Source of the DNA: an uncultured bacterium
GTDB lineage: Bacteria; Bacillota; Clostridia; Oscillospirales; Acutalibacteraceae
DNA: 47,915 bases
Direction of reading: 5' to 3'
Assembly: GCA_934875675.1 (NCBI GenBank)
Contig: CAKXIK010000019.1
Location: 1-47,915 of the forward strand
Below are positions 38,084-46,016 of the stretch, piece by piece; the stretch's first letter is position 1, and every line of letters begins with the position of its first letter. The notes under the pieces were generated by a model. It had not been told where the DNA came from and made no database searches. It worked only from the letters and a program-made list of their open reading frames with translations. A program made the position numbers and the translations under genes.

Positions 38084-38604
38084 TGCAAATTGTTGCAAAA
38101 GTCCTTTTTGAGTACATTTTATGCTACCTTGCACAGTCCTTTATTATTACGATGGGGCTTTTTGCGTTTTGTCGTAAAAAGATTGTCCAGCCCGAATTTT
38201 TAATCGCCTCCGGCATTATTTTTGCAGGCTCTGTCATTGTTCGCAATTTGCCGATCAGTTATGGTGTGCCAACGCTGTTTATTATGATGATCACTGCGTT
38301 GGTGAGCATTTGGTACTTAAAGTTTCCGATCAATCTTTCCATTCGCAGCGCATTGTTTATGACATTGATTCTGTTTGCGGGCGAAATCGGCAATATTTTA
38401 TTTTTAAAATTGATTTTAGGAAATGAGCGGTTTGCACAAGTGATTAATGACGCAGAAACCAAGTTTATTTATGCAATTCCGTCCACAGTGATTGCATTGG
38501 TTATTACGCTGGTTTATTATATTGTTCAGGAAAAAAAGCATGCACTGCAAATTTCTCCGGAAAAGCAGGATCAAACGGAGGATACTACATGGAACAATTT
38601 TTAG
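38080..38604 (+). CDS. Small membrane protein resembling the AgrC-type sensor region without a kinase
   Basis: A 174-residue protein with about five helices (for example VLFEYILCYLAQSFIITMGLF, then PTLFIMMITALVSIWYLKFPINLSIRSALFMTLILFAGEIGNILFLKLIL) and a short charged C-terminal tail. The helix-loop pattern recalls the N-terminal membrane sensor of AgrC-type GHKL kinases, but no kinase domain follows; the gene ends inside agrB. That resemblance is by eye and weak. The start at 38080 overlaps the upstream stop and has GGAAGGAAG in front. It overlaps agrB by 16 nt. Confidence 0.65.
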   Translation: MMQIVAKVLFEYILCYLAQSFIITMGLFAFCRKKIVQPEFLIASGIIFAGSVIVRNLPISYGVPTLFIMMITALVSIWYLKFPINLSIRSALFMTLILFAGEIGNILFLKLILGNERFAQVINDAETKFIYAIPSTVIALVITLVYYIVQEKKHALQISPEKQDQTEDTTWNNF

Positions 38605-39224
38605 ACCGATTGTCAGATACAATTGCAGAAAGACTGCATTATGATAAAAATCAGCAGGCGGTTGTGCGCTATGGGTTAGTAGCACTTTCACAAACGGTTA
38701 TTATTTTTTTTCTGCTTGTTATTTTAGGACTTTGCTTTGGTTTCTTTGCCCAAGCGCTTGCAGTGTTTTTTTCGGTTGTTCTTTTGCGCAAGCAGGAGGG
38801 CGGTGCCCATGCCTCTTCTTTGACAGGGTGTTTGATTCTTACCAGCCTTGTTCTGACGGCGTTGGCGGTACTTTCCCGCTATGTTTTTCCGTTGGCGGGT
38901 TCGGTCGCTGCAATGATTTTGATTGTGGTGCTGGGAGTCGTTTGTGTTCTGATTTCCTACCGGCTTGTCCCGGTAGAATCTCCGAATAAACCGCTTCGCG
39001 ATCCGAAAAAAATTGCCCGGTTGCGGAGAAATACGTTTTTGCTGCTTGCCGTTTACCTTTCCGCCGCATTTTTACTCGCATTACCAAAGGATGTTCTGCC
39101 GTTTTCTTCTGTGAGCATCGCATTTGCGATTCTTTCCGGAACGGTGTGGCAGACATTCACACTGACAAAACCGGGTCGGTGGCTCGTGGATAAAATGGAG
39201 CTCCCGTTCCGGCGTTTTAATTGA
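38589..39224 (+). CDS. agrB: Accessory gene regulator B (peptide-processing membrane protease)
   Basis: A 211-residue AgrB, the membrane cysteine endopeptidase that cuts the AgrD C-terminal tail and forms the thiolactone. The catalytic pair is H74 and C81 in GGAHASSLTGC; the spacing of seven is the same as H77/C84 in S. aureus AgrB. About five or six helices surround it, and the N-terminal amphipathic segment (LDRLSDTIAERLHYDKNQQAVVRYGL) is typical. GGAGG lies upstream of the start. AgrD is encoded 51 nt downstream. Confidence 0.92.
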   Translation: MEQFLDRLSDTIAERLHYDKNQQAVVRYGLVALSQTVIIFFLLVILGLCFGFFAQALAVFFSVVLLRKQEGGAHASSLTGCLILTSLVLTALAVLSRYVFPLAGSVAAMILIVVLGVVCVLISYRLVPVESPNKPLRDPKKIARLRRNTFLLLAVYLSAAFLLALPKDVLPFSSVSIAFAILSGTVWQTFTLTKPGRWLVDKMELPFRRFN

Positions 39225-39226
39225 TC

Positions 39227-39246
39227 CTAACGGAGTTTTCCGTTAG
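39227..39246 (+). other. Hairpin between agrB and agrD
   Basis: CTAACGGA-gttt-TCCGTTAG is a perfect 8-bp stem-loop directly after the agrB stop. AATAAAAAATT follows rather than a U tract, so it is not a typical terminator. It could stabilise the agrB mRNA end or tune agrD expression. Confidence 0.55.
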
Positions 39247-39275
39247 AATAAAAAATTCTTGAAGGAGGAATTGTC

Positions 39276-39401
39276 ATGCTGAAAAACAAAATTTTGGGAG
39301 TTGTTGCTGTAGCCGCAACATTCCTGGCGTCCATTGCTGCTACCTCCGCCTGCCTCTGGTTTATTTACCAGCCGGAAGAGCCAGAATGCCTTTCTAAATA
39401 A
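39276..39401 (+). CDS. agrD: AgrD-type cyclic lactone autoinducer precursor
   Basis: A 41-residue peptide with the AgrD layout. It has a hydrophobic amphipathic leader (MLKNKILGVVAVAATFLAS...), a short Ala/Ser/Thr stretch, then CLWFI as probable macrocycle core with the ring-forming cysteine at residue 26, and an acidic Pro-rich tail YQPEEPECLSK like other clostridial AgrD peptides. A strong GAAGGAGG lies 7 nt upstream. It lies just downstream of agrB. The ring of five residues closed by a thiolactone is inferred from the family. Confidence 0.88.
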   Translation: MLKNKILGVVAVAATFLASIAATSACLWFIYQPEEPECLSK

Positions 39402-39451
39402 GGCAATTTGCTTTTCCGTAGGAGGAGAATTTTACACAGCAGGACTCGCAC

Positions 39452-39494
39452 AAAAGGAACCGCAGCTTTTGGAAAAAGGCTGCGGTGCCTTTTG
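39452..39494 (+). terminator. Intrinsic terminator after agrD
   Basis: AAAAGGAACCGCAGC pairs with GCTGCGGTGCCTTTT with one mismatch, a stem of about 14 bp, followed by TTTTGTATT. It ends the riboswitch-agr operon about 50 nt after agrD. Confidence 0.78.
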
Positions 39495-39742
39495 TATTAC
39501 GGGGAAATTTGGAACATTGTCACATATTTGAGAAAAAGTAATGAGTCGCAAGAAAAGGAACCGCAATCATTAAGTAGTTGGCTTGTAAGCAGATTCTTTC
39601 TTTTGTCTGCCATTATCAAAAGATTAGTGTTGCTCGAATCAAGAGATTTCAGATTTTTTTAACAGAAATTAATATGAATTTCGATTGAAACGATAGATAA
39701 AAATCTTTGGAAAAATCGCGTAGTTCCAAGCTTATTCCTTGA

Positions 39743-39777
39743 TTCTGATACTATTTTATTGAAAATCAGTATCAGAA
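39743..39777 (+). promoter_or_regulatory. Inverted repeat upstream of the GGDEF/HD-GYP gene
   Basis: TTCTGATACT (39743-39752) and AGTATCAGAA (39768-39777) are perfect complements, and the inner ATTTT/AAAAT extends the pairing to 15 bp with one bulge. No U tract follows. It lies 34 nt before the start codon, so it is either an operator over the promoter or a leader hairpin. Confidence 0.55.
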
Positions 39778-39810
39778 GGTATTCTTTGACACAGAAAGGA
39801 AATCTGCGCT

Positions 39811-41478
39811 ATGACTGATTTTGAACGCAGGAGAAGCCAAAAACTAAAAATTATTTTATTTACCTTGAAAATTTTAACAATTCTTTTTTCGGCGGTTCCG
39901 GTGTTTCAAAAAATTTTTCCTCAGGGAGCAACCACTTTTCCAACGAGTGATTACACCAGCACGTTGTTTGCAGAACTGTTTACCGGAGCGGTTATCGGTT
40001 TAATCATGTTGCTCTGGAGAATGCTCAACAAAGGAAATGTGCGCAGCCGGTTTTATACGGTGTTGGAACTGAGCATATTCTTTCTGCTGATGATGCTGGC
40101 GGTTTTTTGCAGCGGAGGTCCTACCAGTTCCTATAAATTTTTGTTTTTGTATTTAATTATTTCTCATGCAATTGAATATGGAATTAAGATGGGATTTATC
40201 GTTTCGGGAATTTCATCGATTCTTGTGCTGGGAACCGATGCATGGGGATTAATCAATCAGGTTCCCGGAAGTTACTTGGAAAACGACATTGCAATGATGG
40301 CAATGTTTATTTCCATTGCATGGACGTTGGGCTACTATTCCTCAATGGGGGGTCGTTTTATTGAACTTCTCAAGGAACACGCCAATCGGGACGGACTAAC
40401 ATCCAGCTACAATCATCGTTACTTTTTTGAGGTGTTCGAGCAGGATTTTGAGGAAAGCCGCAGGGATGAAAAAAAGCTCTGCATCGCCATGCTGGATATT
40501 GACCATTTTAAGGAATTTAATGATACCTATGGCCATCAAAAGGGCGATGCCGTGCTGGTACGCGTTGTGAATGAGATGCAGCACTACTTTTCCATGACAG
40601 ATGGAATTTTTCGATATGGTGGAGATGAGTTTGCGGTGATCCTGCGTGACATGTCATCGAAGCAGGCTTGCGAACTGACAGATGCCTTTCGTACACACAT
40701 TGCATCCACGCTCTGTGTGGATGAAGCGGAAAATCCATATCATGTCAAGCTGACGATCTCCGTGGGTATAGCAGAAATTTCACCTTCTATGAATAATTAT
40801 ATGGACATGATCGGCAGAGCGGATACGGCACTTTATAATGCAAAATTCCTCAACCGCAACCGTGTAGAGGTTTTTTCTTCCTTGTTTGAGGAAATTGATA
40901 ATTCCGCTGACCTGAAACTGCACAATACGCTCACCTCTATGCGTGCATTGATTTCTGTTATTAATTCGCGCGATGATTACACCTATAATCATACCAACCG
41001 CGTGGCGAAGTATTGCTGGATGATGGCGCGCCAGTTGGGTTTGAACCGTGACGATGCCAGAACACTGATGGTGGGCGCTTATTTGCACGATTTGGGCAAG
41101 ATTAATTATCAAAAAGGTTTGCTGATTGCAGAATCGCCGCTGACCGATGAAGAGTGGGCAGAGCTTAGGAAACATCCCGTTTATGGTGCCGAAATCGTGC
41201 GGCAGATTGGCGGATTCGAAGATGTTGTTACGTTGATCTTGCAGCATCACGAGCGTTATGACGGCAAAGGCTATCCATATGGTCTTTCAGGGGAAAAACT
41301 CAGCCGACTTTCCCGTGTGCTGACCATTGCAGACTCTTACGATGCAATGGTCAATGACCGTCCGTATAAAAAGAAAAAAACACAGGAGCAAGCGATTGCC
41401 GAATTGGAACGCTGCTCCGGCACACAATTTGATCCCGATCTTGTACAGGAATTTATCCGTATGATTAAAAATATTTGA
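39811..41478 (+). CDS. Membrane GGDEF + HD-GYP c-di-GMP metabolising protein
   Basis: A 555-residue protein. Residues 1 to about 180 form five or six membrane helices. The GGDEF domain (about 190-355) has DGLTSSYNHRYF, LDIDHFKEFNDTYGH and intact GGDEF at 270-274, so diguanylate cyclase activity is possible. No RxxD inhibitory site precedes it (SMTD instead), so product inhibition may be lacking. The HD-GYP domain (about 375-555) has H426-D427 in HDLGK and HHERYDGKGYP at 479-489, so c-di-GMP hydrolysis is also possible. AGAAAGGA precedes the start. It follows the riboswitch-controlled agr operon, making feedback on that riboswitch likely. Confidence 0.92.
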   Translation: MTDFERRRSQKLKIILFTLKILTILFSAVPVFQKIFPQGATTFPTSDYTSTLFAELFTGAVIGLIMLLWRMLNKGNVRSRFYTVLELSIFFLLMMLAVFCSGGPTSSYKFLFLYLIISHAIEYGIKMGFIVSGISSILVLGTDAWGLINQVPGSYLENDIAMMAMFISIAWTLGYYSSMGGRFIELLKEHANRDGLTSSYNHRYFFEVFEQDFEESRRDEKKLCIAMLDIDHFKEFNDTYGHQKGDAVLVRVVNEMQHYFSMTDGIFRYGGDEFAVILRDMSSKQACELTDAFRTHIASTLCVDEAENPYHVKLTISVGIAEISPSMNNYMDMIGRADTALYNAKFLNRNRVEVFSSLFEEIDNSADLKLHNTLTSMRALISVINSRDDYTYNHTNRVAKYCWMMARQLGLNRDDARTLMVGAYLHDLGKINYQKGLLIAESPLTDEEWAELRKHPVYGAEIVRQIGGFEDVVTLILQHHERYDGKGYPYGLSGEKLSRLSRVLTIADSYDAMVNDRPYKKKKTQEQAIAELERCSGTQFDPDLVQEFIRMIKNI

Positions 41479-41492
41479 CCCGGTTATCCGGT

Positions 41493-41532
41493 TCCGTCCG
41501 TTTGGAAAATTGCCAAGCGGGCGGCTTTTTTG
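41493..41532 (+). terminator. Intrinsic terminator after the GGDEF/HD-GYP gene
   Basis: CCGTCCGTTTGG pairs with CCAAGCGGGCGG (two wobbles), loop AAAATTG, followed by CTTTTTTG. Confidence 0.82.
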
Positions 41533-41588
41533 TTGTACAGAGTTTTGTGTGGTGAAGATTGTCTGGTATTTTGTTCGGAATTATTCGG

Positions 41589-41617
41589 TTTTCATTTGGG
41601 GTAAAATGTTTTATACT
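41589..41617 (+). promoter_or_regulatory. Possible promoter of the fucosidase gene
   Basis: TATACT (41612-41617) has TTTTCA 17 nt upstream. The -10 region TTATACTAATACT is the same 13-mer as in the araC promoter at 22241-22253, perhaps reflecting a shared downstream element. The -35 is weak. Confidence 0.4.
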
Positions 41618-41757
41618 AATACTCATCGGAAGATTATCGCAGTTTCGGAAAAATGTTTCCTTAATTTTTGTGCAAGAAGATTATTCTTTTGCAGAATCAG
41701 GGAATCACACTTTTGCCGTTACAACATGATTCAATGATTTTGAAGGAGGCAGACGAA

Positions 41758-43071
41758 ATGTCCAGTTACCAGACCAGAAAAACTCCTGGCGATACAGAAT
41801 GGTTTCGCCATGACCGTTTTGGAATGTTCATTCACTGGGGGCTTTATGCGCTTCCGGCGCGCCATGAATGGGTAAAAACATATGAAAAAACACCGGAGGA
41901 AGTGTATGAGCGCTACTTCCGCCATTTTGATCCCGATCTTTACGATGCGCGCGAATGGGCTCGCCAGGCAAAAGCAGCAGGAATGAAGTATGCAGTGCTT
42001 ACCACCAAGCATCACGAAGGCTTTTGCATGTTTGATTCGCAGTATACCGATTACAAATGCACCAATACGCCCGCGGGACGAGACCTGGTGCGGGAGTATG
42101 TGGACGCGTTTCGTGCGGAAGGACTGAAAATCGGGTTCTACTATTCCTTAATTGACTGGCATCACCCCGATTTCCCGATTGATCCGCTGCATCCGCGCTG
42201 CAATGACGAAAATGTGGAGGAACTCAACCGCGGTCGGGATATGCACCGCTATGCCGAGTATATGCGCAATCAAGTGACCGAGCTGCTTACCAATTACGGA
42301 AAAATTGATATCCTTTGGTTTGATTTTTCCTATTCGAATAATAATCCGCCGGAAAAACCGTGGCTGCGCGGCAAGGGCAAGAAAGATTGGGAAGCAGAAG
42401 AACTGATTGCTACCGCACGCAAGCTGCAGCCGGGCATTATTATTGATAACCGTACCGAAATTGAGCAGGATCTTTGGACGCCCGAGCAGTATCAACCGCA
42501 AAGCTGGGTGCGCCACAAGGAAACCGGAGAGCTTGTTACGTGGGAAGCATGCCAGACATTCTCGGGTTCCTGGGGGTATTTCCGTGATGAAACCAGCTGG
42601 AAGTCGCCGGAAATGTTGATTCAGATGCTTGTGCAGACGGTTTCCCTCGGCGGAAATCTGCTGATGAACGTGGGACCCACGGCTCGCGGATGTTTTGATT
42701 ACCGTGCGCAGGCCGCATTGCAGGTGTTTGCCGACTGGATGAAATTCAATAGTCGTTCCATTTACGGATGCACAATGGCCGAGCCGGAATTTGTTGCGCC
42801 CAACGGCTGTCGTCTGACACAAAGCGAGGACGGCAAACGGCTTTATGTGCACCTGTTCCAATATCCTTATGCATTTTTGGAACTGCCGGGATTTGGAGGA
42901 AAGGTAGAGTATGCACAGTTCCTGCATGATGCCAGTGAAATTCGCTTTACAGAAAACGGCGTGCAGCATTTCGGTGAGGGGCTCAGTCAGGATGAGGGAC
43001 TTCTGGTGCTCAGTCTGCCGGCAGTCAAACCGCCGGTAACCGTTCCGGTCATTGAGCTGTTCCTGAAATAA
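41758..43071 (+). CDS. GH29 alpha-L-fucosidase
   Basis: A 437-residue glycoside hydrolase of family 29 without a signal peptide, so it should act on imported fucosides in the cytoplasm. Family features: WFRHDRFGMFIHWGLYALPARHEWV, AKAAGMKYAVLTTKHHEGFCMFDS (about 71-94), and LLTNYGKIDILWFDFSY with Asp189 as probable nucleophile, then WEACQTFSGSWGY. The ATG at 41758 is chosen because GAAGGAGG lies 8 nt before it and the N terminus then matches the family; the frame runs open to 41668. Monocistronic. Confidence 0.88.
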   Translation: MSSYQTRKTPGDTEWFRHDRFGMFIHWGLYALPARHEWVKTYEKTPEEVYERYFRHFDPDLYDAREWARQAKAAGMKYAVLTTKHHEGFCMFDSQYTDYKCTNTPAGRDLVREYVDAFRAEGLKIGFYYSLIDWHHPDFPIDPLHPRCNDENVEELNRGRDMHRYAEYMRNQVTELLTNYGKIDILWFDFSYSNNNPPEKPWLRGKGKKDWEAEELIATARKLQPGIIIDNRTEIEQDLWTPEQYQPQSWVRHKETGELVTWEACQTFSGSWGYFRDETSWKSPEMLIQMLVQTVSLGGNLLMNVGPTARGCFDYRAQAALQVFADWMKFNSRSIYGCTMAEPEFVAPNGCRLTQSEDGKRLYVHLFQYPYAFLELPGFGGKVEYAQFLHDASEIRFTENGVQHFGEGLSQDEGLLVLSLPAVKPPVTVPVIELFLK

Positions 43072-43122
43072 CATAGGGACGAATGTCATCCGCACGTTGC
43101 CTATCAAAAAAGAGTTTTGTTC

Positions 43123-43162
43123 AAAAAAGCCGTAGGACTTAAAAATCCTGCGGCTTTTTTTG
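43123..43162. terminator. Bidirectional intrinsic terminator
   Basis: AAAAAGCCGTAGGA pairs with TCCTGCGGCTTTTT (one wobble) around CTTAAAAA, with T tracts on both strands. It lies between the convergent fucosidase and decarboxylase genes. Confidence 0.9.
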
Positions 43163-43262
43163 TGACGCGATGAAGGGAGCAATTTATCCTCCCGCAGACC
43201 CCAAGCAGGAGTCTATCTTTTTTATCAGGGAAAGTATGAAAGTGTGTTGAGCATAGCAATGC

Positions 43263-44633
43263 CTATAGTGCCGAGACCACCGTGACAGAAGAAATGCCAT
43301 AATATTCAAACAAGCGGATGGCATCCACGGTTAAAACTTCACCGCTGACAGCAATTGGAATGGCAGGCGGGCAGGCAACCAACGGAGCAGCACAAATTCG
43401 GCCAAGCGCCTGCGTAAGCGGAATGGTTTCCTGCGCAGAAAAAACCGCATCCCGAATGCACATTGCTTTGGGCAGCGGGGCAATGCCGGGAAAAGGCTGT
43501 ATGCCCTGCACGTTTTTCGGCATGGGTGCAGAAAATGCCGCAGCAATGCGGTCGTAATCGCGCGCAGAGTTTTGCGGTGTGAACATCAACACCACAAAAT
43601 CACGGTCGCAAAATTCGCATTCGACCTCAAATTCGCGAAGGCGCTGTGCAATGGCAATTCCGCCGCCGGCTACAGTCCGTGCATCCAGCACCAGCTTGAG
43701 CGGTTCGGTCTGCAGCACAGAGCAGCCGAGCAACATCAGCTTTTTTCGTAGGCCGGATACACGAGCAGCGCAGTCTTTCAGCTTGGCGGGATAGTCCCCG
43801 TCCAACAAAGCGTTGCAACCATCAAGCGATTGCAGAATCAGGTAAGATGGACTGGTGGAACCAAACAACGCCATTGAACCCCGCGCGGCATTATAAATTT
43901 TGTCGGGCAAACCGGCAGCAAGGTGCAGATATGCGCCGCCGGTCAGCACGGGGAGCGTTTTATGGGCCGAGTCACAGCAAATTGAAGCCCCGCAATTCAT
44001 CGGATGAGCCGAAACGCCGTTTGCGTCGGGAAGAAATTTGAGGTATGCCCCGTGTGCATTGTCGACCAAAAGCGGAATGCCGTACTTTTGGCAGACAACG
44101 GCAAGTGCGGCGAGCGGCTGCTGACCGCCAAGGTAGTCCGGTGTGGTGAGAAACACCGCGCAGGGAAGCTCGCCGTGAGATTGCTCAAACGCAAGAAGTG
44201 AGCGGGAAAGCTGGTCAGCCGAAACAGGACAGCTGCAAAGCGAGTTACCCCCATGGGGCGGAAAAATCCATTCCGCATCCATTCCCAGCAGGGCGCACGC
44301 AAAAATAAAAGCCCGATGCACGTTGCGTGCAGCTAAAATCGCCGGATGCCTGCGCGCAGAAAGCTGCATGGCAAGCCGGAGCATGGCACGAATGCAAAGA
44401 GAAGAACCCTCCGCGGAATAAAAGGTTTGCCCTGCGCCAAAGAGATTTGCTGCATTGCGTTCGCTTTGCGCAATGATGCCGTCCGCCTCATAAAGAGAAT
44501 CGGCTCCGGCTATTTCGGTCAGGTCAAGCGGCTCGGGGCCAAGCAGGGGAACTCCCTTGTGCCCCGGCATATGCAGCCGGGAAATGCCGTTTTGTGCATA
44601 TTGTTTTGCAAAATTCAAAATTGGCGTTTCCAT
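43263..44633 (-). CDS. Orn/Lys/Arg decarboxylase family PLP enzyme
   Basis: A 456-residue fold-type I PLP enzyme of the group that includes B. subtilis SpeA (arginine decarboxylase) and YaaO. Features: ISRLHMPGHKG near the N terminus, LFGAGQTFYSAEGSS, RNVHRAFIFACALLG, LLVDNAHGAYL with Asp191 for the pyridine nitrogen, and CDSAHKTLPVLTGGAYLH with Lys225 for the Schiff base. The smaller C-terminal domain ends VSGEVLTVDAIRLFEYYG. The start at 44633 gives the family N terminus and has AAAGGA upstream. Probable role in polyamine formation; the substrate cannot be read from sequence. Confidence 0.87.
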   Translation of the reverse strand: METPILNFAKQYAQNGISRLHMPGHKGVPLLGPEPLDLTEIAGADSLYEADGIIAQSERNAANLFGAGQTFYSAEGSSLCIRAMLRLAMQLSARRHPAILAARNVHRAFIFACALLGMDAEWIFPPHGGNSLCSCPVSADQLSRSLLAFEQSHGELPCAVFLTTPDYLGGQQPLAALAVVCQKYGIPLLVDNAHGAYLKFLPDANGVSAHPMNCGASICCDSAHKTLPVLTGGAYLHLAAGLPDKIYNAARGSMALFGSTSPSYLILQSLDGCNALLDGDYPAKLKDCAARVSGLRKKLMLLGCSVLQTEPLKLVLDARTVAGGGIAIAQRLREFEVECEFCDRDFVVLMFTPQNSARDYDRIAAAFSAPMPKNVQGIQPFPGIAPLPKAMCIRDAVFSAQETIPLTQALGRICAAPLVACPPAIPIAVSGEVLTVDAIRLFEYYGISSVTVVSAL

Positions 44634-44683
44634 TGCCGCAATCATTCCTTTCCGGAACAAACTGAAATTGTTATTATAAAATC

Positions 44684-44711
44684 AGTATAGCATATTTCCC
44701 GGGCAAAGCAA
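44684..44711 (-). promoter_or_regulatory. Promoter of the decarboxylase gene
   Basis: Read on minus, TTGCTT (44711-44706) and TATACT (44689-44684) are separated by 16 nt, about 50 nt upstream of the start codon. Confidence 0.6.
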
Positions 44712-44736
44712 AGATAAACAAAGAGACACGGACTTC

Positions 44737-44765
44737 TTGCGCCTGACATTGCTTTGTGATAAAAT
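44737..44765 (+). promoter_or_regulatory. Possible promoter of ychF
   Basis: TTGCGC (44737-44742) and TAAAAT (44760-44765) are separated by 17 nt, about 120 nt before ychF. The -35 is only a partial match. Confidence 0.4.
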
Positions 44766-44886
44766 AAGCAAAGACCGCACACGGACAAAAGAACTGCAAA
44801 ACAGAGCAGAATGTGCGCAAAAAGTGAACCGTAATTTTTCGGAAGTTTTGTTCCCTATGATTGTTCAGAATAAAGGAGTTTTTTAA

Positions 44887-45981
44887 ATGAAGCTTGGAAT
44901 CGTTGGTTTGCCGAACGTCGGCAAGAGTACCCTGTTCAATGCAATTACCAATGCGGGCGCACAGTCTGCAAACTACCCGTTCTGCACCATTGAGCCGAAC
45001 GTCGGTGTGGTTGCCGTACCGGACGAACGTCTTGACCGGCTTGCCGAGATGTACCATCCGGAAAAATATACCCCGGCGTCCATCGAGTTTGTGGACATTG
45101 CCGGTTTGGTTCGCGGTGCAAGCAAGGGAGAGGGTTTGGGTAATAAGTTCCTCGCAAATATCCGCGAGGTGGATGCCATTGTGCATGTGGTGCGCTGCTT
45201 TGTCAACGACGATATCGTGCATGTGAATGGCAGCATTGACCCCGCACGCGATATTGAGACGATTAATCTGGAGCTGGGGCTTTCCGATTTAGAAATGATC
45301 GAGCGCCGCATCGATAAAACCCAGAAGCTGCTCAAGGGCGACAAAAGCTATCAGGTGGAGCTGGAGCTGCTTGGCCGCGTGCGGGATGCGCTCAATGAAG
45401 GCAGATCGGTTCGTACAGTGGAATGTACCGATGAAGAGGCGGAAATCCTTTCCACTATCGCGCTGTTGACCAACAAGCCGGTTATTTATGCGGCAAATAT
45501 GAGCGAGGCGGATTTCTCGGCTGGAATTGAGAAGAACCCCTATCTTGGAATTGTGGAAAAGATTGCAGCAGAGGAAAACGCTGCCGTGCTGCCCATCTGC
45601 GCCGAGATTGAGGCTGAAATTTCGGGCATGGAACCGGAAGAAAAGGAAGTTTTCCTTGCAGATATGGGGCTGAAAGAATCCGGGCTTGATCGCCTCATTA
45701 AAGAATGCTACAGCCTGCTTGGGTTGATCTCCTATCTCACCGCAGGTCCGCAGGAGGTTCGTGCATGGACAATTACCCGCGGAACTAAGGCACCGCAGGC
45801 AGCGGGTAAAATTCACACGGATTTTGAGCGCGGATTTATTCGGGCCGAAGTGGTTGCATATAATGACCTCATGGCATGCGGAACCATGGCAGCGGCCAAG
45901 GAAAAGGGATTGGTTCGCTCCGAAGGCAAGGAATACGTGATGCAGGACGGCGATATCGTATTGTTCCGCTTCAATGTCTAA
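44887..45981 (+). CDS. ychF: Ribosome-binding GTPase/ATPase YchF
   Basis: A 364-residue YchF (Obg family; OLA1 in eukaryotes), a cytoplasmic P-loop nucleotidase that hydrolyses ATP and associates with ribosomes. The G1 motif GLPNVGKST is at 7-15, followed by NYPFCTIEPNVGVV, DIAGLVRGASKGEGLGNKFLANIREVDAI, and the TGS-type C-terminal domain with TAGPQEVRAWTITRGTKAPQAAGKIHTDFERGFIRAEVV. AAAGGAG precedes the start. Confidence 0.97.
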   Translation: MKLGIVGLPNVGKSTLFNAITNAGAQSANYPFCTIEPNVGVVAVPDERLDRLAEMYHPEKYTPASIEFVDIAGLVRGASKGEGLGNKFLANIREVDAIVHVVRCFVNDDIVHVNGSIDPARDIETINLELGLSDLEMIERRIDKTQKLLKGDKSYQVELELLGRVRDALNEGRSVRTVECTDEEAEILSTIALLTNKPVIYAANMSEADFSAGIEKNPYLGIVEKIAAEENAAVLPICAEIEAEISGMEPEEKEVFLADMGLKESGLDRLIKECYSLLGLISYLTAGPQEVRAWTITRGTKAPQAAGKIHTDFERGFIRAEVVAYNDLMACGTMAAAKEKGLVRSEGKEYVMQDGDIVLFRFNV

Positions 45982-46016
45982 GCTGCCGGTGTTGCCATTG
46001 ACCGAAAGGGGCTGCT

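Larger units (their letters stand above)
39402..39810. other. Intergenic region between agrD and the GGDEF/HD-GYP gene
   Basis: About 410 nt without a supported gene. It holds the agrD terminator (39452-39494), roughly 240 nt of AT-rich sequence in which I see nothing definite, and an inverted repeat (39743-39777) just before the GGDEF/HD-GYP start. A GGAGGAG at 39420-39426 has no usable start codon behind it. Confidence 0.5.

Noticed and set aside
41668..41757. N-terminal extension of the fucosidase to 41668
   Set aside because: The ATG at 41758 has a strong GAAGGAGG and gives the family N terminus; the extension has no ribosome-binding site.
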